Assembly (NCBI GenBank): GCA_020736575.1
Contig: JAGPYM010000004.1
Span: forward strand, 1,674,001 to 1,738,000
DNA: 64,000 nt
Reading direction: 5' to 3'
Source of the DNA: Thelonectria olida
Taxonomy: Eukaryota; Ascomycota; Sordariomycetes; Hypocreales; Nectriaceae
The position numbers and the translations under genes are program-made. Below are positions 1 to 12,005 of this stretch, one piece after another (the stretch's first letter is position 1; the number at the start of each line of letters is the position of its first letter). Below the pieces are notes generated by a model that was given only the letters and a program-made list of their open reading frames with translations, was not told where the DNA came from and made no database searches.

Positions 1-1537
1 GCACGCCCTCCATCTCCCCCTTGACGGCCAGCAGCTTGACCTTGGTGCCTTTGGCCTGTGCCCACTCCTTCAAGAACTTCTCAACCCGCTGCTTGGTCTC
101 GGCGTCGTCCTTCATCAGCAAAGCCAGCGCGTCAAATCCACCTGCTCCCGGAACCACTCCTCCGTAGACCCCCTCGACACCACCGAGGCCGTCGAGAAGC
201 TCCGTTTGGCTGTCAGGCTCGATGGGCACGTCGCTGGAAGTCCCCATCTTCTTGATCAGTTCCCGCACTGCCGTCAGCTTGGCCGGGAGTTGATCGACGT
301 CACCCTGCTTGAGCGTGGCAATCAAGTCCTCGTTTCGCTGCTGCAGATGGTCCCATAGCTGCTTGGAGCCGGCAGGGTCCTGCGCCCTCCATGCCAGAAC
401 CTTCTTGACCATGCTCACCGTCTTGCTGCCGCAGTCCACATCGCACATCCTTAGGACCACGCCATTGGGCATCTCGACCTCCTCCTTGGCCACCTCGACA
501 TCCCACGCCGTCTCGCCATCGACCAGTTGAACCAACGAATCCGCGAATCCCGGGGCGCCCGGCTCCGGCACGTTGCTGAGCGTCTCGGGGGAGAACCGCG
601 TGTATCTGCAGGACCCAAACACGGCTGCCGCCACATCAAAGCCAGAGCCCACTTTGCCCTGAGCTGCGCAGTGCGCCGCCTGTGCCAGGTTATGCAGCGT
701 CTGTTTCCCCTTTGCAGAATTGACATCAAAGAGCTTGCGAGGCAAGTAGTGGACCAGGAGAGCAGCCGTGAGCGAGGTAACGAGAGCAGCGGAAGAACCT
801 AGGCCCGTCTTGTTGGCATCACCCAGCGTCACGGGGAACCTGGCGAAGCGGCCGCCCGGGTGGGAGTCTGCAGAGCCCGAGTTGGAGTAGTAGTCGTTGT
901 CGGCCAGGATGATGAGGCGGACAGAGGTCATGCTGTGGCTGGGCCGGCGCTTGGCGACGCGGTCGATGTAGGTGAGGGCATAGCTGAGCGTCGTCTCCAC
1001 GAAGGGATTGGGGCTGATTCTGCTTCCGCTGCGGCAGGTTGATGAAGTGAGCGAGAGAACAGACCACCGTGGGAACCTTGGGCAGCTTGAGATAAAGATG
1101 GATGGTTTTGTTCCCAACGAGCCGGTTGAAGGTGACCGGGATAGGCCAGTTCAGCCCGGAGCTCTGGGACTGACATGACAGCCAACACCCGTGCATGAGG
1201 GGAGGGGCGAGAAAATAAGCCCGTGGAAAAAAGGATTCCAAAGAAGCAGAGGAAAACCAACTCACACTTGCAATTGAGTGACCTTGATGCCGCCGCCCGC
1301 CTCAGCCAAGCGGTAGCCATACCTCCACTGGGCCTCGAGGAACTGGGGGCTGTCGACGACAATCTCGGTCAACTGCACGCCGGCCGTCGTCTTGATCTCG
1401 CCGGCAACGACGTTGATCCTCGCACTGAGGCCAAATACGAAGCCCGAGTGCTGCCGGTCGAGCACGAGGTAGCCGCCCGCGAGGAGCACCTTGCCGGGCG
1501 CCGACAGAGCTACGGTGGGTTTTTCAGACGACGCCAT
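1..1537 (-). CDS. ERG8: Phosphomevalonate kinase (3' end cut by window edge)
   Basis: GHMP-family kinase that phosphorylates mevalonate-5-phosphate to the diphosphate in the mevalonate/ergosterol pathway, a cytosolic step. The N-terminus carries the family start (SAPGKVLLAGGYLVLD) and the ATP-binding GLGSSAA motif lies near 790-815. I read two exons: 1537-1266 (ATG at 1537) and 1019 to beyond base 1. The 246-bp intron (1265-1020) has a GTGAGT donor and GCAG acceptor and joins in phase 2 to give LQV-ISPNPFVETTLSYALTYID, which fits the family. The frame stays open to base 1, where the sequence reads LAVKGEMEGV, so only a few C-terminal codons should lie outside the window. The exact acceptor is inferred; the identity is firm. 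Confidence 0.93.
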
Positions 1538-2492
1538 GTTGTGAATTGATGAAGGAATTGGTCAAGGTCAATCAATGGATCGATGCGTGGACGAGAGACG
1601 TGGCGGCGCTTTATCTGACTCGATGGAAATTCGCCGACGGGGATCGAGGTATGCAAGACGGCAATGGCAAAGTCTCGGAGGAAATTGTTGGGGCTGAGGC
1701 CATGAGCTCTTTATTATTAACTACCTAATTAACTCTCCTTCCAACAGCCCGACCGGAAGGAATCGTTTGATGGAGTAGCGGGGCTCACACTCCTCAGACA
1801 TCAAGTTACCTAGATAGCCAGCTGAAATACAGTGCATTTCCATCTTGCTTCAAAAAAACACTACACTGTGCGTCTATTCGTCAGTTGGAAGATACTATTC
1901 TCAGACACAAATTGACTCAATAATCATAATGATGCTCAGTTCACGTCATTGGAACACCAAACGCTTATGGACCAGTCACGGCACCAACTCGAGGCCAAGA
2001 TACAGTCATCGCTTTGCAAGTCCACTGGCAACGAGGCCCTCTTCTTGATAAATTGTATAAATTATTTTTTTTATTTCATTTCCCTTTATATGGTCGTACA
2101 GACAGCAGGCCCTTTCACTGCTTTCGCCTTCCAGAATGGCTCCCGCCCTTTTCTTCCCATATCCAGCTCCGTGGACCCTATATGCTGCGATAATGTTGTT
2201 CTTTTCCCTTAATTGGAGTGGTGTGTGGTCTATCGGGGAATCTCTGGCCCCAAATCATTTCCGCTGTCCAGTACCTCCCAAGATAAATCCCATTTTATAT
2301 CTCCCAAACGCCGTTCCTCAAAGGGATCGAGGGCTGTGAGCCTCCCGAAATCTCATATGCAACCCCGTAAACTAACACAGGTCCAACCAACACAACGGGG
2401 TATCAAACAGACTGCGCCCAAGTAACAAAGAAAAAAACCCAAAACCTTCAACAATGAATGACGCCGATGCACAACCAGGCACTCACCGAGAT
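1538..2492. other. Intergenic: ERG8 promoter and PPR gene 3' flank
   Basis: This 955-bp stretch separates the ERG8 start codon (reading leftwards) from the stop codon of the PPR gene, which lies on the same strand. It is partly AT-rich around 1700-2100 and must hold the ERG8 promoter and the PPR 3' untranslated region. I see no coding frame that looks real and no RNA gene. Confidence 0.6.
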
Positions 2493-5400
2493 CTACTCGG
2501 AAGCAGCTTCCTGACCGCCACCAAGAAGCTCAAGAACCTTGTTAACAACTGCACTGGGATAGCCACGGGTGAGCATCTCTCCAACCACACCCTTGGCCTG
2601 CTCCCGCTGCTCGACAGCCAGGTAAGCCCGAGTCATAGCTTCGTAGGTGCTAGGCTCGCGCTTGTCCCGGCCAACAGCGTCATAAATCTGCTGGGCCTTC
2701 TCGATCTTCTTCTCAGAGGCCCAGCCGTGAATAAGGGTGTTGGCAATGTAAGGGGTCAGCTCAACGCGCTGACTTCGCATTTGCTTCAGAACAGGCTCAG
2801 TAGCGGCAACCTGGTGGTTGGCAACCATAGCCTCAAACAGAGCCTGATACAAGCTAGCGTTGACGGGAACCAGAGAATCCTTGACAACCGAGTCGAAAGT
2901 CTTGCGGGCGCCCTCCATGTCGTGCATGACGCAACCGCGAGCGTGGATCAAAGAGGCGTAGTGAACGGGCTCAACACGTTGGCCAGAGGCACGAATCGCA
3001 CCCAAAACCTCCTCGGCGGCGGTCATATCAACAGGTTCCAAAGTAGCGTGGGTATCAACAAGAAGCTTGTAAGTGTGAGCCGTAGGAGCAATATTCTTAA
3101 CCTTCATGCGCTCGTAGTAGCCGAGGACCTTGGCCTTGTCTCGCTTGGTGGTCAAGAAAAACTGCATCATGCTGTTGTAGGGAGCAGGGCGGGCCTTGTA
3201 GTTGGGCATAGCCTCCATCTCATCGAACAGCTCTTCGGCAAACTTCTCGTCGCTGACTCGGCATAGGGCGTTGACAATGGTTCCATAGGTAACAGATGTG
3301 GGCTTGATACCCAGAGCGCGCATCTCGGCAAAGTAGAAGAGACAGTCGTCAATTCGACGGGCCTTACCGAGCTTACCAATCAGAGCGTTGTACAGGAAAG
3401 AGCTGGGCTCAACGCCCTCGGCCTTGGCACGGTGGAAGATACGAACAGCCTCCGAGGCCTCGTCGAAAGTCTTCGTCGAGTCCTTGAGGGTGGTAATGTA
3501 CAGACCAAAAGTGTTGGCAGAGGGAGTAGCGCCCATCTCGAGGAGCTCCTGGTGGAACTGCTCAGCCCGTCCACGGTTACCCATGGTAAGGCAGGCGCCG
3601 ACCATAGCATCAAGGATGCTGGACCAACCATAGCGAACAACGGCGTATTGGGGCATGAGGGGCATATCACTGCGAGCCATGGCGAGAATGTCGTGGCACA
3701 GATCCATCTTGCTCTCGCGGGCAGCAGCAGAAATCAGCTTGGCGTAGGTGATGTATCGGGGGTGTCGGCCGGCACGTCGCATGTTTCGGAATCGATTGAG
3801 AGCATCAGACAGACGGGGTCCCTTGCGACCATGGTTGCCCTCAAGATCGTCGGCAATCAGAGAGGATCCCTTGAAGTCGGTGTTGTGGGCGTAGGGGTCG
3901 AAGGTATCCTCGAAGCTAGACACACTGGGGGTGTCCAAGAATGGGGATGACTGCTGGAAGCCAGAGACCTGAGATGCCATCTCACGAGGATCGGCAATCC
4001 CTCGAGTCTCCATGTATCGGCTCACAACCTCGATGCCCTCATCGATCTCCTCAGCGAGATGGGGTCGGGCATCGGATTCAGTGGTTCGGATTCGCTGGAA
4101 CATCATCTCAGACTGGGCAAGACCCTCTGCCACCTGGCCAGAACCAATCAAGGCGATAGCATACATAGCAGTGGGCTCAATGAATGAGACGGTTGCCCGT
4201 GTCTCGGGGTTAGTCAGGACGTTCCAGTACTTGGTAGCAGCGGCGACATCACCCTCTCGAACGCTCATAGCGAGGAGAGATGTAGCAGGGGTGGCAAGAT
4301 CTTCAGAGTGAGCTGGGATGCTGGAGTAGGCGGCGAGAGCAGTAGCCTTGTCATCCTTGTCCGCGGCAACAGTAGCAATCTTGCCCATAGCCTTGGCACG
4401 AGCCTCGGCCTCAACAGCCTGAGCCCAGTGGAAAGCCTCCTGGTAGATGCCTCGGGAGATAAATCCCTTGACAAAGCCGGTAGCGACCAGGGCATCCTTG
4501 ATATCGGCAGCTCGAACACCATACTCGTTGATAATCTTCTTGAAAAACTTCATGGCGCCCTCGATCTTGTCAGTGATGACATAGGCGTTGATGACAGCGG
4601 CGTAAACCTCAGCATCCAATCGGTCGTTAAGAGTCGACTGACCCTCATCGTGGGCAATGGCTAGGCTACGGTACTCGTTATAGCACTCGACAGCGCTGAT
4701 CAAGTCCCCAGAGCCAGCAAAGGTAGTGATCATGGTCGGGAAGACAGCTGCAAAAGGCACAACCTGGTTGGCTTCCATGTGCTCAAACAGTCGAAGCATA
4801 TCGGCAGTTCGTCCAGCCTGCGCACAGGCAGAAATCAACTGGTGGTAAGTCTCGGCGGAGTACATAGCAGCGTTGGTGTCGACAGAGGTGTCAAACATCT
4901 TGATGGCAAGATCAAGTCGGTCATCCTCGCAGAGAATAGCATGCTCAAGCTCGTGGGAGGCAAGCATAAACTTGCCTGGCTCGTCCATGCCGCCGAAACG
5001 CATGCGCTTGTCCTCCAGGACAGTCTTCAACTCAGCAACCTCCAAGCATCGGGAAGCCAGGAGACCGACCAAGATATTGTAGGTGTCGGCATCGGGAGAC
5101 ACCCTCCTTCGGAGCATATCAGCGTAGATATCGAGGGCCTTGGATACAATCTCGATCTTCTTGGTGGGGATGTGAATAGCAGCCACCAGAAGAGCATTGT
5201 AGGCGCTGGCAATTGGCTGCACACCAGTTGCCAACATAGCCTCGAAGACAGCAGGAATCTCAGCATAGCGGCTGCTCGAAGAGAGCTTGTGGAGGTGGTC
5301 TGCGTATGATTGAGACTGAGGATCAACTGGAGGAGTGGCACTTCGAGCCACACTTGCTGGTGTTCGCGAGCGAGACACCACCGGTGATCGACCCAAGACC

Positions 5401-5975
5401 GAACCATTGAGAGACGCATTTTCAGCGGCTTCTCGAAGACTTCGTACTTCCAGCTCTCTTTCAAGAGCCGCATCAATGTGGGCGAGGACCGCTTGGTCCT
5501 CAGCCGAGAGCGCCGAGTCGATATCCTCCTCATCGATGATTGCACACTCGTTGTCGAGAGCAGTGACATTTTCCTTAGTGAGATTCAAAGCCGGGCTGGG
5601 CTTCCATTCAATTGGCTTAGGAAACTCGAACTGGGACCATTCAGGTTCGACATCGCCAGAGGCCTGCTGCTCTCGCAGCGCCTCAAAGTAGTCGTCTAGA
5701 CCTCCATGGTTTTGGACTTGTCGGTGATCGGAGAGACCAGCAGCGGCAGCGACCCTCTCGGTGTGGAAGGCTGAGTGAAGCTGGAGGTTTGAGAGGCGAC
5801 CAAGTCGGGACTTCGCAGTTCGGCGAGTGAAGGCGGGTCGGTTCTGAGAGTTGAGGACGTGAGGATGAGCGGCGGCTACAACGGACTGAGCGTAGCCGTG
5901 GGTGGTGATGGACTTTGCGAATGTTGATCCTTGACGGACGAAATTCGAGTAGAGGGAAGAGTAGATAGTAGGCAT
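2493..5975 (-). CDS. Large mitochondrial pentatricopeptide-repeat (PPR) protein, CYA5-like
   Basis: Intronless 1160-aa protein. The first ~60 residues are rich in Arg, Ser and Ala and almost free of acidic residues, as in a mitochondrial presequence. Degenerate 35-residue PPR helical pairs are visible in two blocks: about residues 230-450 (for example AYNALLVAAIHIP, DTYNILVGLLASR) and about 740-1140 (SFLYNALIGKLGKARRIDD, TSVTYGTIVNALCR, AHTYKLLVDTHATLE, STYEAMTRAYLAVEQ). PPR proteins bind single-stranded organellar RNA; fungal members of this size support maturation or translation of mitochondrial mRNAs. The architecture resembles Neurospora cya-5, needed for COX1 expression, but orthology is an inference and no symbol is given. 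The ATG at 5975 is preferred because it gives the presequence. A 270-aa antisense frame across its 3' end is a codon-bias shadow. Confidence 0.85.
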   Translation of the reverse strand: MPTIYSSLYSNFVRQGSTFAKSITTHGYAQSVVAAAHPHVLNSQNRPAFTRRTAKSRLGRLSNLQLHSAFHTERVAAAAGLSDHRQVQNHGGLDDYFEALREQQASGDVEPEWSQFEFPKPIEWKPSPALNLTKENVTALDNECAIIDEEDIDSALSAEDQAVLAHIDAALERELEVRSLREAAENASLNGSVLGRSPVVSRSRTPASVARSATPPVDPQSQSYADHLHKLSSSSRYAEIPAVFEAMLATGVQPIASAYNALLVAAIHIPTKKIEIVSKALDIYADMLRRRVSPDADTYNILVGLLASRCLEVAELKTVLEDKRMRFGGMDEPGKFMLASHELEHAILCEDDRLDLAIKMFDTSVDTNAAMYSAETYHQLISACAQAGRTADMLRLFEHMEANQVVPFAAVFPTMITTFAGSGDLISAVECYNEYRSLAIAHDEGQSTLNDRLDAEVYAAVINAYVITDKIEGAMKFFKKIINEYGVRAADIKDALVATGFVKGFISRGIYQEAFHWAQAVEAEARAKAMGKIATVAADKDDKATALAAYSSIPAHSEDLATPATSLLAMSVREGDVAAATKYWNVLTNPETRATVSFIEPTAMYAIALIGSGQVAEGLAQSEMMFQRIRTTESDARPHLAEEIDEGIEVVSRYMETRGIADPREMASQVSGFQQSSPFLDTPSVSSFEDTFDPYAHNTDFKGSSLIADDLEGNHGRKGPRLSDALNRFRNMRRAGRHPRYITYAKLISAAARESKMDLCHDILAMARSDMPLMPQYAVVRYGWSSILDAMVGACLTMGNRGRAEQFHQELLEMGATPSANTFGLYITTLKDSTKTFDEASEAVRIFHRAKAEGVEPSSFLYNALIGKLGKARRIDDCLFYFAEMRALGIKPTSVTYGTIVNALCRVSDEKFAEELFDEMEAMPNYKARPAPYNSMMQFFLTTKRDKAKVLGYYERMKVKNIAPTAHTYKLLVDTHATLEPVDMTAAEEVLGAIRASGQRVEPVHYASLIHARGCVMHDMEGARKTFDSVVKDSLVPVNASLYQALFEAMVANHQVAATEPVLKQMRSQRVELTPYIANTLIHGWASEKKIEKAQQIYDAVGRDKREPSTYEAMTRAYLAVEQREQAKGVVGEMLTRGYPSAVVNKVLELLGGGQEAASE

Positions 5976-8900
5976 TTAGAACGGCCCTAGTGGGGGTAAG
6001 ACTAATGAGGACTCTCGGTCAGTATAAGCAGCCCGAAGATGGGAGAACGGATCGAATGAAGGCTGCGTTGAATCCTCATGCCTCAGGATATACAGTGCTG
6101 GAGTCAAAGTTGTCGGATGATAATGAGATCGTGGTCGGGCCACGAGATCTCTTGGGGAGGGTGTGGTGGAGAGTGGACCAATGGAGAAGAGTCACTTACA
6201 TGGGAAAAGAGAAAGGGAAACGATTGCAGGTTCATTTGACAGCAGTAGAGCCGTCAAACAAACGCGCAGGCCAGATTAGGGAAGGAATAGTGAGGGGAGG
6301 AAGAAGGGACAAAAACGAAAGGGGAATGAGAAGAAGAAAAGGCTGGACTCGAGAAGAATCTCTGGTCTGGGGTTGGTGAAGTGGGTTTTTTTTCCCTGGG
6401 TAGAAGAGACGAGAATATGATGCGTGGCCGGGGACACTGGACGAGGGGGAAGGCAGCTTTTTTTTCTTTGCCTGAGGTGGATACGGGGCGGTACGTATCT
6501 TTTGAGTGGCAGTTTGCAGGTCCCGTCAAGGTGAGGGCTTCTCAAAGATCCATGCGTCAGAGAGGGAGCTCAAAAGACATGGACGGAGGCATTGCTCTGT
6601 GTGGGGGGGAAGCAGCAAGGGAGGAATGGGCATGTTCAACTGGACGGCCACTGGGGGACTGAGACTTGGACGTCTGGGGGCCGGACACCGTCTCGAGTAC
6701 CAGCCGCAGCGAGGTTTGCACCGAACGGTACTTGCGAGCTCACCGTTCAGCCAGAGAACTGCGCGGCTTTCGGACGCGGAGTTTGGTGTGGGTGTGGTGG
6801 TCGTTATGGTGGATGCAGTCTGCAGCAGTGCAGCAAAAAGGTGTGGGTGTGTTCCAGGGTGGACTCGGAGCGAGCTCGACCTCTCAGTGGACACGGTTCT
6901 GGAATGACTCAAGCCCCCGTCCTTGTTGCACCTTGTCGCTCCGCGTCCTCTCTTCTCCCCCTTGTTGTGTTACGGGAGTGCCCCTGTCGTTTCCCACTGT
7001 GGCTTTCTGTGAGCACTTCCATCTCGGCCATTCGCGCTTTTGTCTTCCTGCTCTCTGTGTGGTGTTGCTTGCTTCTGCCCTCGATGCAGCGCCAGATCCC
7101 TGGCCCCGGTGAGGGCGCCATCCGCGGGGACGCATATCCGCGGGTCGCTAAGTTGGGTAGATGGATGCAATTGAGCAATCGTCCACTCATCGTCCAGTTG
7201 ATTTTTGTTTCTTTTTAACATGCATCCACTCACACGAGCAAAGAGACAATATTAAAGAAAACACCTCGACCACTGAGAGAGAAGCTGCTGGAAGGAGATA
7301 GGCCTTGTCCTGGGGCTTCCCTGTCACCGTCTCTGCCATCCCAGCTCTCAGGGAACCGTCCCGGTGGAATCGCCTCTGGCCCGGGGCATTTTCTTTTCTT
7401 TTGTTCCCATGGCCAACGGTAAACCTCCAAGGACTGGCCTATCACGGCTTACTCTCCACCGAGTTGCTTTTGCGCCTGCCAACCGAGGGATTTCAAATCA
7501 CGAGGATCCATCTCTCTATCACCCAGTGTCGATCGCAAAGGCCAAACAAAAAAAATAAAAAAACACATGCTTGACCTGAACTCTCATCGCTCACTTGCGG
7601 CTTTACATTCAACCAACCGTTTTACGCACGCGACCAAGGCTGCAAGATGGCATGCGCGTAAATGACGACAATTTACGCACAAAACTAAAGAATTACACGC
7701 ACCGGTCGGGCGGAACGAACTTTGGGACGCTGATCCAGGGGTTTCGAGTCTCGAGGGCTCTGAAGGACGCTACAAAACGCCTTGTGAAGTTGTGGAGGGC
7801 GTCTTGGAGGCCAAGGGCGAGAACAAACCGGTGCCGTTACCCATCCCTGCGAGCCATGCATCCTTTTCCCTGGCCTCGCCTCCCGTCCCCGAGTGGAACC
7901 AAGGGAGAAGCCGGAATCCGTAGCGCAGCTCAAGCCAGCGTTCAATGCCAGCCTGTCGGGTCGCATCCAGCTTGCCCCGAATTTGCTTTTGCAGCTCGAC
8001 GGTGCGAAGTACCAACCACAAGAGGATGGAGGGGCAGGGTCGAGGCTTGAGGTCGCCAAGGTCGCCAATGGTTGTGAATCACCAGTGCAATATCTGTGAA
8101 GTTTTTTCGCAGTCACCGTCTTTTATTTGTCTTCGCCCTGCCCTCAGCTCCCTTGCGTCCAATGCGGGTGTGGAGTTGGCCATTCAAAAAAGAAAAGCGA
8201 ATGGATATCAAAACACATCAACTTCCTCGGTTACGCTGAGTGTTTTCCTCGGTGAAGGGGTTTTGCTCGGCCGTGGGCAATTGACTGGAGCTATCAAATA
8301 CGAAGTATACGAAAGGACCACAAAACACCAAAACTGTGACTCTGTGACTCTTCAAACAGATCGTCAATCCCGTGAATGCCCTTCTTCGGAAGCCAAAATA
8401 GCAAATTGCCTCCTTCGCCCTTGCTCTGGCTCCGGGCGTCTCCACTGGCGCAAAGTTGCCCTGCCTTTCATGAGCCACAAAAGTCAAATCAAGACTCCAA
8501 TACACAAGTCATTTCATGGCAGTGTGCGGCGAAACGTCAGCATCAGCCAGCCTTAGCCCAGAGGCGTAAAGGACAAAGTGGAAAATATGGGGGAAATTAC
8601 AAGGCTGCAGTTTTCGATCCGTCACATGGGGCACGCCGACGAAAAAGTCCCGTCTTGTTACCGGATGCAACGGAGCTTCTGACGGTTCGCTGACATATCC
8701 CTTGTCTCTCGTTGTATCTCTGTGTTCCTCAGGCTTCGTCCGAGGCCGAGCGGACTTCAGAACCGTGTCGGGATTCAAGCTTGCCCCGCGCCCGACGCCC
8801 ACCGGCAGCAATATGGATGCATGCGCTGTAACAAACAGCGTCGGCTTGTTCAATCCGGGCTCGGTGATTACTTGTCGAAGCTGAGCCACAAAGTAAATGA

Positions 8901-9758
8901 GCGATCCATCAGATAACCAGGCTGCCGCTTTCCTTCAACTCACTACCGACAATGCATTGCGCGTCGACGGCCGGCTATCCCGGTCAAGTAGAAGAAGAAC
9001 AAGTGTTCACTACCACCAGTTCATCGCCATCTGGAGGGTCTTCCATGATAAGACGAAGTCAGCCGGTGTCGTCATCCACCCCCAGCTCGACTAAGTACGA
9101 ACTGCGGCATTCACAACGTCTTTGCATCGTTCTGCATTGGACACCTCGATTCGCGCTTATGCGCGAGAATCCGGGGCATCGAAATTGTTCGGGATGGGAA
9201 TATGCCTCGTGGACAAGCACGAGTGCATGGCCCTGCACCTTCGTAATTTGATGCAGCATCTTAAATCCGGAGATCGAGATCTTATTTCCTAGACTCATTT
9301 ATTGCTTTGGCGGTGCTTCCCGAGACAAACGTCACCGAACCAGGGGATGAGACCTAGGGAGCCAACTCCTGTAAATAGCGTTCCTTAAACCTCCAGCCTT
9401 ACCGATCTTCAGGAAAAGTGCCATCCCTAGTAAGTTTCTCACATTAATTAAGGCAGAGACTCGAATCAGAACGGGTTGAATCAAAGTGTCTTGGGGTCAT
9501 AATGTCTTACTGTAAACTCTCACATGGTTGAGAATAAGCTCATTTCATCTTGCATCTTGAATTCCACTCGCTTTTGAAAGCTGCCAAGCTCCACAACACG
9601 GACAGGATGCGATTAGATAAGGTTGTCATTTGTGCCTTATCGATAAGCCGCAAAAAGTCCAAAACTTTTTTCTGATCGCATCGCAAAGCGAAGCCCCACC
9701 CTACTTCAACGACATTTTTCTTCTACCTTTACGAAGATATCTTTCAGGATCCAACATC
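5976..9758. other. Long divergent intergenic region (3.8 kb)
   Basis: This is the space between the divergently transcribed PPR gene and DBP7, far longer than needed for two housekeeping promoters. It holds scattered T-runs (around 6390 and 6460) and short open frames below about 210 codons, none with recognisable domains or consistent splice signals. No tRNA, repeat family or transposon ends were seen. It could hold long 5' leaders or non-coding transcripts, which the sequence alone cannot show. Confidence 0.5.
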
Positions 9759-12005
9759 ATGGCAGACGATGGCATGCTCCTGAACTTTGAGCTGGGCTCT
9801 GGGCCTATAAAGCCCCAAGTCAAGTTCAAGGGCGGCCGCTGGCGAGACAGGAAGCATGCTGAGAACTCGGCGAGACGCGCTTCCGGAATTTCAGCAGGTA
9901 CCAAATCATCCAGAGAAGAGGGAGACGACCAGAGGTCATCAAAACGCCAGAGAACGGACAATGAAGGTTACAATCGGGATTTTGACTACAATTCATCCTC
10001 AAGATATGGCCCCCGAGACAGGGGTTTTGGCGGTGATGGCTCAAGAGGCCAGTATCGAAATCAGCAGGGTGGTCACCCAAAAGGCGACCGGCCGGTCATC
10101 TCCAAGCTCTTTACTTTCAATCCAGAGCAAAAGACCAAATTGGACGATGACGCTTCTGAATGGATGGCTCCCGAACCCACCAACGCTCCAGTCTCTGACG
10201 TTGCCAGCTTTGGTTCCTTGACCATTGCAGCCCGGCTTGTGGAGGAACTGAAGAAAATGGGTTTGGAACGCCCAACATTGATTCAGAACAAGGTTATCCC
10301 ACACATGTTGTCCAGCGATTCGGACGCTTTCGTGCAGGCAGAGACCGGATCCGGAAAGACCTACTCCTACCTTCTACCGATCCTTCATCGAGTCCTGCTC
10401 TTGAGTGAGAAAGGCAAATCCCAGATACACCGAGACTCCGGAGTCTTTGCTATCATTATTGCACCCACCCGAGAACTAGCCAAGCAAACACACACAGTAC
10501 TAGAGCAACTCATTAGGCCCTTTCCATGGCTTGTTTCTACGGCAATCACTGGAGGAGAATCGAAGAAGGCGGAGAAGGCACGCATACGCAAGGGAGTCAA
10601 CTTCCTCGTCGCAACCCCTGGACGACTGGCGGATCATATCGACAATACGAAAGCGCTCAACCTCAGCACTACGAGATGGCTCATCATGGATGAAGGCGAT
10701 CGTCTAATGGACCTGGGCTTTGAGGACGATCTGAAGAAGACTATCGATGCTCTCAAGAAGGTTGACGTATCCGACAAGCTTGCCGACGGAACCTCCCTAA
10801 AGCATCTTCCCGAAAGAAGAGTGACGGTTCTTTGCTCTGCGACAATGAAGATGAATGTGCAGAAACTTGGAGAAATGAGTTTGGCGGATGCGACATTCTT
10901 GGCAGCCGAGAAGGAGGACGTCAAGGTGGACGACGATAAGATGAAGGCACCTGCACAACTCCATCAGTCTTACACGATTGTCCCCGCCAAACTTCGACTT
11001 GTCACCCTGATTTCCTTCCTCAAGTCTACCTTTTCTCGTCGTGGACGAACCATGAAGACGATCATCTTCATGTCCTGTGCTGATGCCGTCGATTTCCATT
11101 ACGAACTCTTGAGGGACCCGAATAAGGATGATGCACCGGTGTCTTCGTCAAAAGATGCGGAATCTGTGTCCAAAACGGTCTCAAATGCCGCGTACATCAC
11201 GTCTCCTGCCAGCCCTGAGGTGGTGATCCATAGGATGCATGGTTCGCTATCCCAGCCCATCCGAACGGCGACGCTGAAGTCGTTCTCGGCCTGCAAATCG
11301 CCGTCTCTTCTCATCACCACCGATGTTTCATCTAGAGGTCTCGATATTCCCTCAGTCGACTTGGTTGTCGAGTATGACCCCGCATTTAGCTTCCCAGATC
11401 ACATTCATCGAGTTGGTCGAACGGCTCGAGCAGGACGACCTGGTGACGCTCTTCTCTTCTTGTTGCCTGGTACTGAAGAAGGCTACATCGAGCTATTGAA
11501 GGCCTCTACACCGCCGACTCCACAGTCCTACGATTCGATCCTTAAACAGGGCATGATGACCAAACTCGAGTTCCCAGTCAAGACATCAGCAACTCCTGAG
11601 GATGGCCAATCCTACCACGACAAGGCCGAATCTCTGCAACTACACATCGAACAGCGACTTCTCGAAGACCCCAAGCGATTAGAGCTTGCGCGAAATGGCT
11701 TCAAGTCACACATCCGAGCGTATGCCACTCACGTCAAGGAGGAGCGTGCACACTTTGACATTACTGAACTCCACCTGGGACACACTGCAAAGAGCTACGG
11801 TCTGAGAGAAGCACCCGGTGGTATTGGAGCGGGTGTGGAGAGGAAGACGAAGAAGCGCGGCCAGAAGGACCTGAGCAAGGGCAGAGGCAAGAGCAGGGAT
11901 GACGACAGGGAGAAGCCCACCGATGAGAGATCGGCTCGCGACATCATTAGGAAGAAGAGCATGATGATGATGAATTTGCCGGCGGATGAGTTTAACATTG
12001 GCTAA
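9759..12005 (+). CDS. DBP7: ATP-dependent DEAD-box RNA helicase DBP7 (60S ribosome biogenesis)
   Basis: Intronless 748-aa nucleolar helicase for pre-60S assembly. I chose the ATG at 9759 because MADDGMLLNFELG followed by FKGGRWRDR is the typical DBP7 N-terminus; the frame is open upstream to 9630 but without conserved sequence. Helicase motifs occur in order: Q-motif (RPTLIQ, ~171-176), motif I AETGSGKT (~194-201), motif Ia PTRELA (~236-241), TPGRL, motif II as DEGD (~311-314) rather than DEAD, motif III SAT, and motif VI HRVGRTARAG. The DEGD variant is, as I recall, normal for the DBP7/DDX31 subfamily. The N-terminal region (~75-108) is rich in Arg-Gly and Arg-Ser, and the C-terminal tail is Lys/Arg-rich. 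A poorly conserved insert between the RecA-like domains carries Asp/Lys stretches. Confidence 0.96.
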   Translation: MADDGMLLNFELGSGPIKPQVKFKGGRWRDRKHAENSARRASGISAGTKSSREEGDDQRSSKRQRTDNEGYNRDFDYNSSSRYGPRDRGFGGDGSRGQYRNQQGGHPKGDRPVISKLFTFNPEQKTKLDDDASEWMAPEPTNAPVSDVASFGSLTIAARLVEELKKMGLERPTLIQNKVIPHMLSSDSDAFVQAETGSGKTYSYLLPILHRVLLLSEKGKSQIHRDSGVFAIIIAPTRELAKQTHTVLEQLIRPFPWLVSTAITGGESKKAEKARIRKGVNFLVATPGRLADHIDNTKALNLSTTRWLIMDEGDRLMDLGFEDDLKKTIDALKKVDVSDKLADGTSLKHLPERRVTVLCSATMKMNVQKLGEMSLADATFLAAEKEDVKVDDDKMKAPAQLHQSYTIVPAKLRLVTLISFLKSTFSRRGRTMKTIIFMSCADAVDFHYELLRDPNKDDAPVSSSKDAESVSKTVSNAAYITSPASPEVVIHRMHGSLSQPIRTATLKSFSACKSPSLLITTDVSSRGLDIPSVDLVVEYDPAFSFPDHIHRVGRTARAGRPGDALLFLLPGTEEGYIELLKASTPPTPQSYDSILKQGMMTKLEFPVKTSATPEDGQSYHDKAESLQLHIEQRLLEDPKRLELARNGFKSHIRAYATHVKEERAHFDITELHLGHTAKSYGLREAPGGIGAGVERKTKKRGQKDLSKGRGKSRDDDREKPTDERSARDIIRKKSMMMMNLPADEFNIG

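Noticed and set aside
2454..3266. 270-codon frame with ATG, antisense to the 3' end of the PPR gene
   Set aside because: It mirrors the codon bias of the PPR gene on the other strand and has no domain; similar antisense frames occur along the whole gene.
9630..9758. Upstream extension of the DBP7 frame
   Set aside because: The extra 43 codons lack conservation, and the ATG at 9759 gives the typical family N-terminus.
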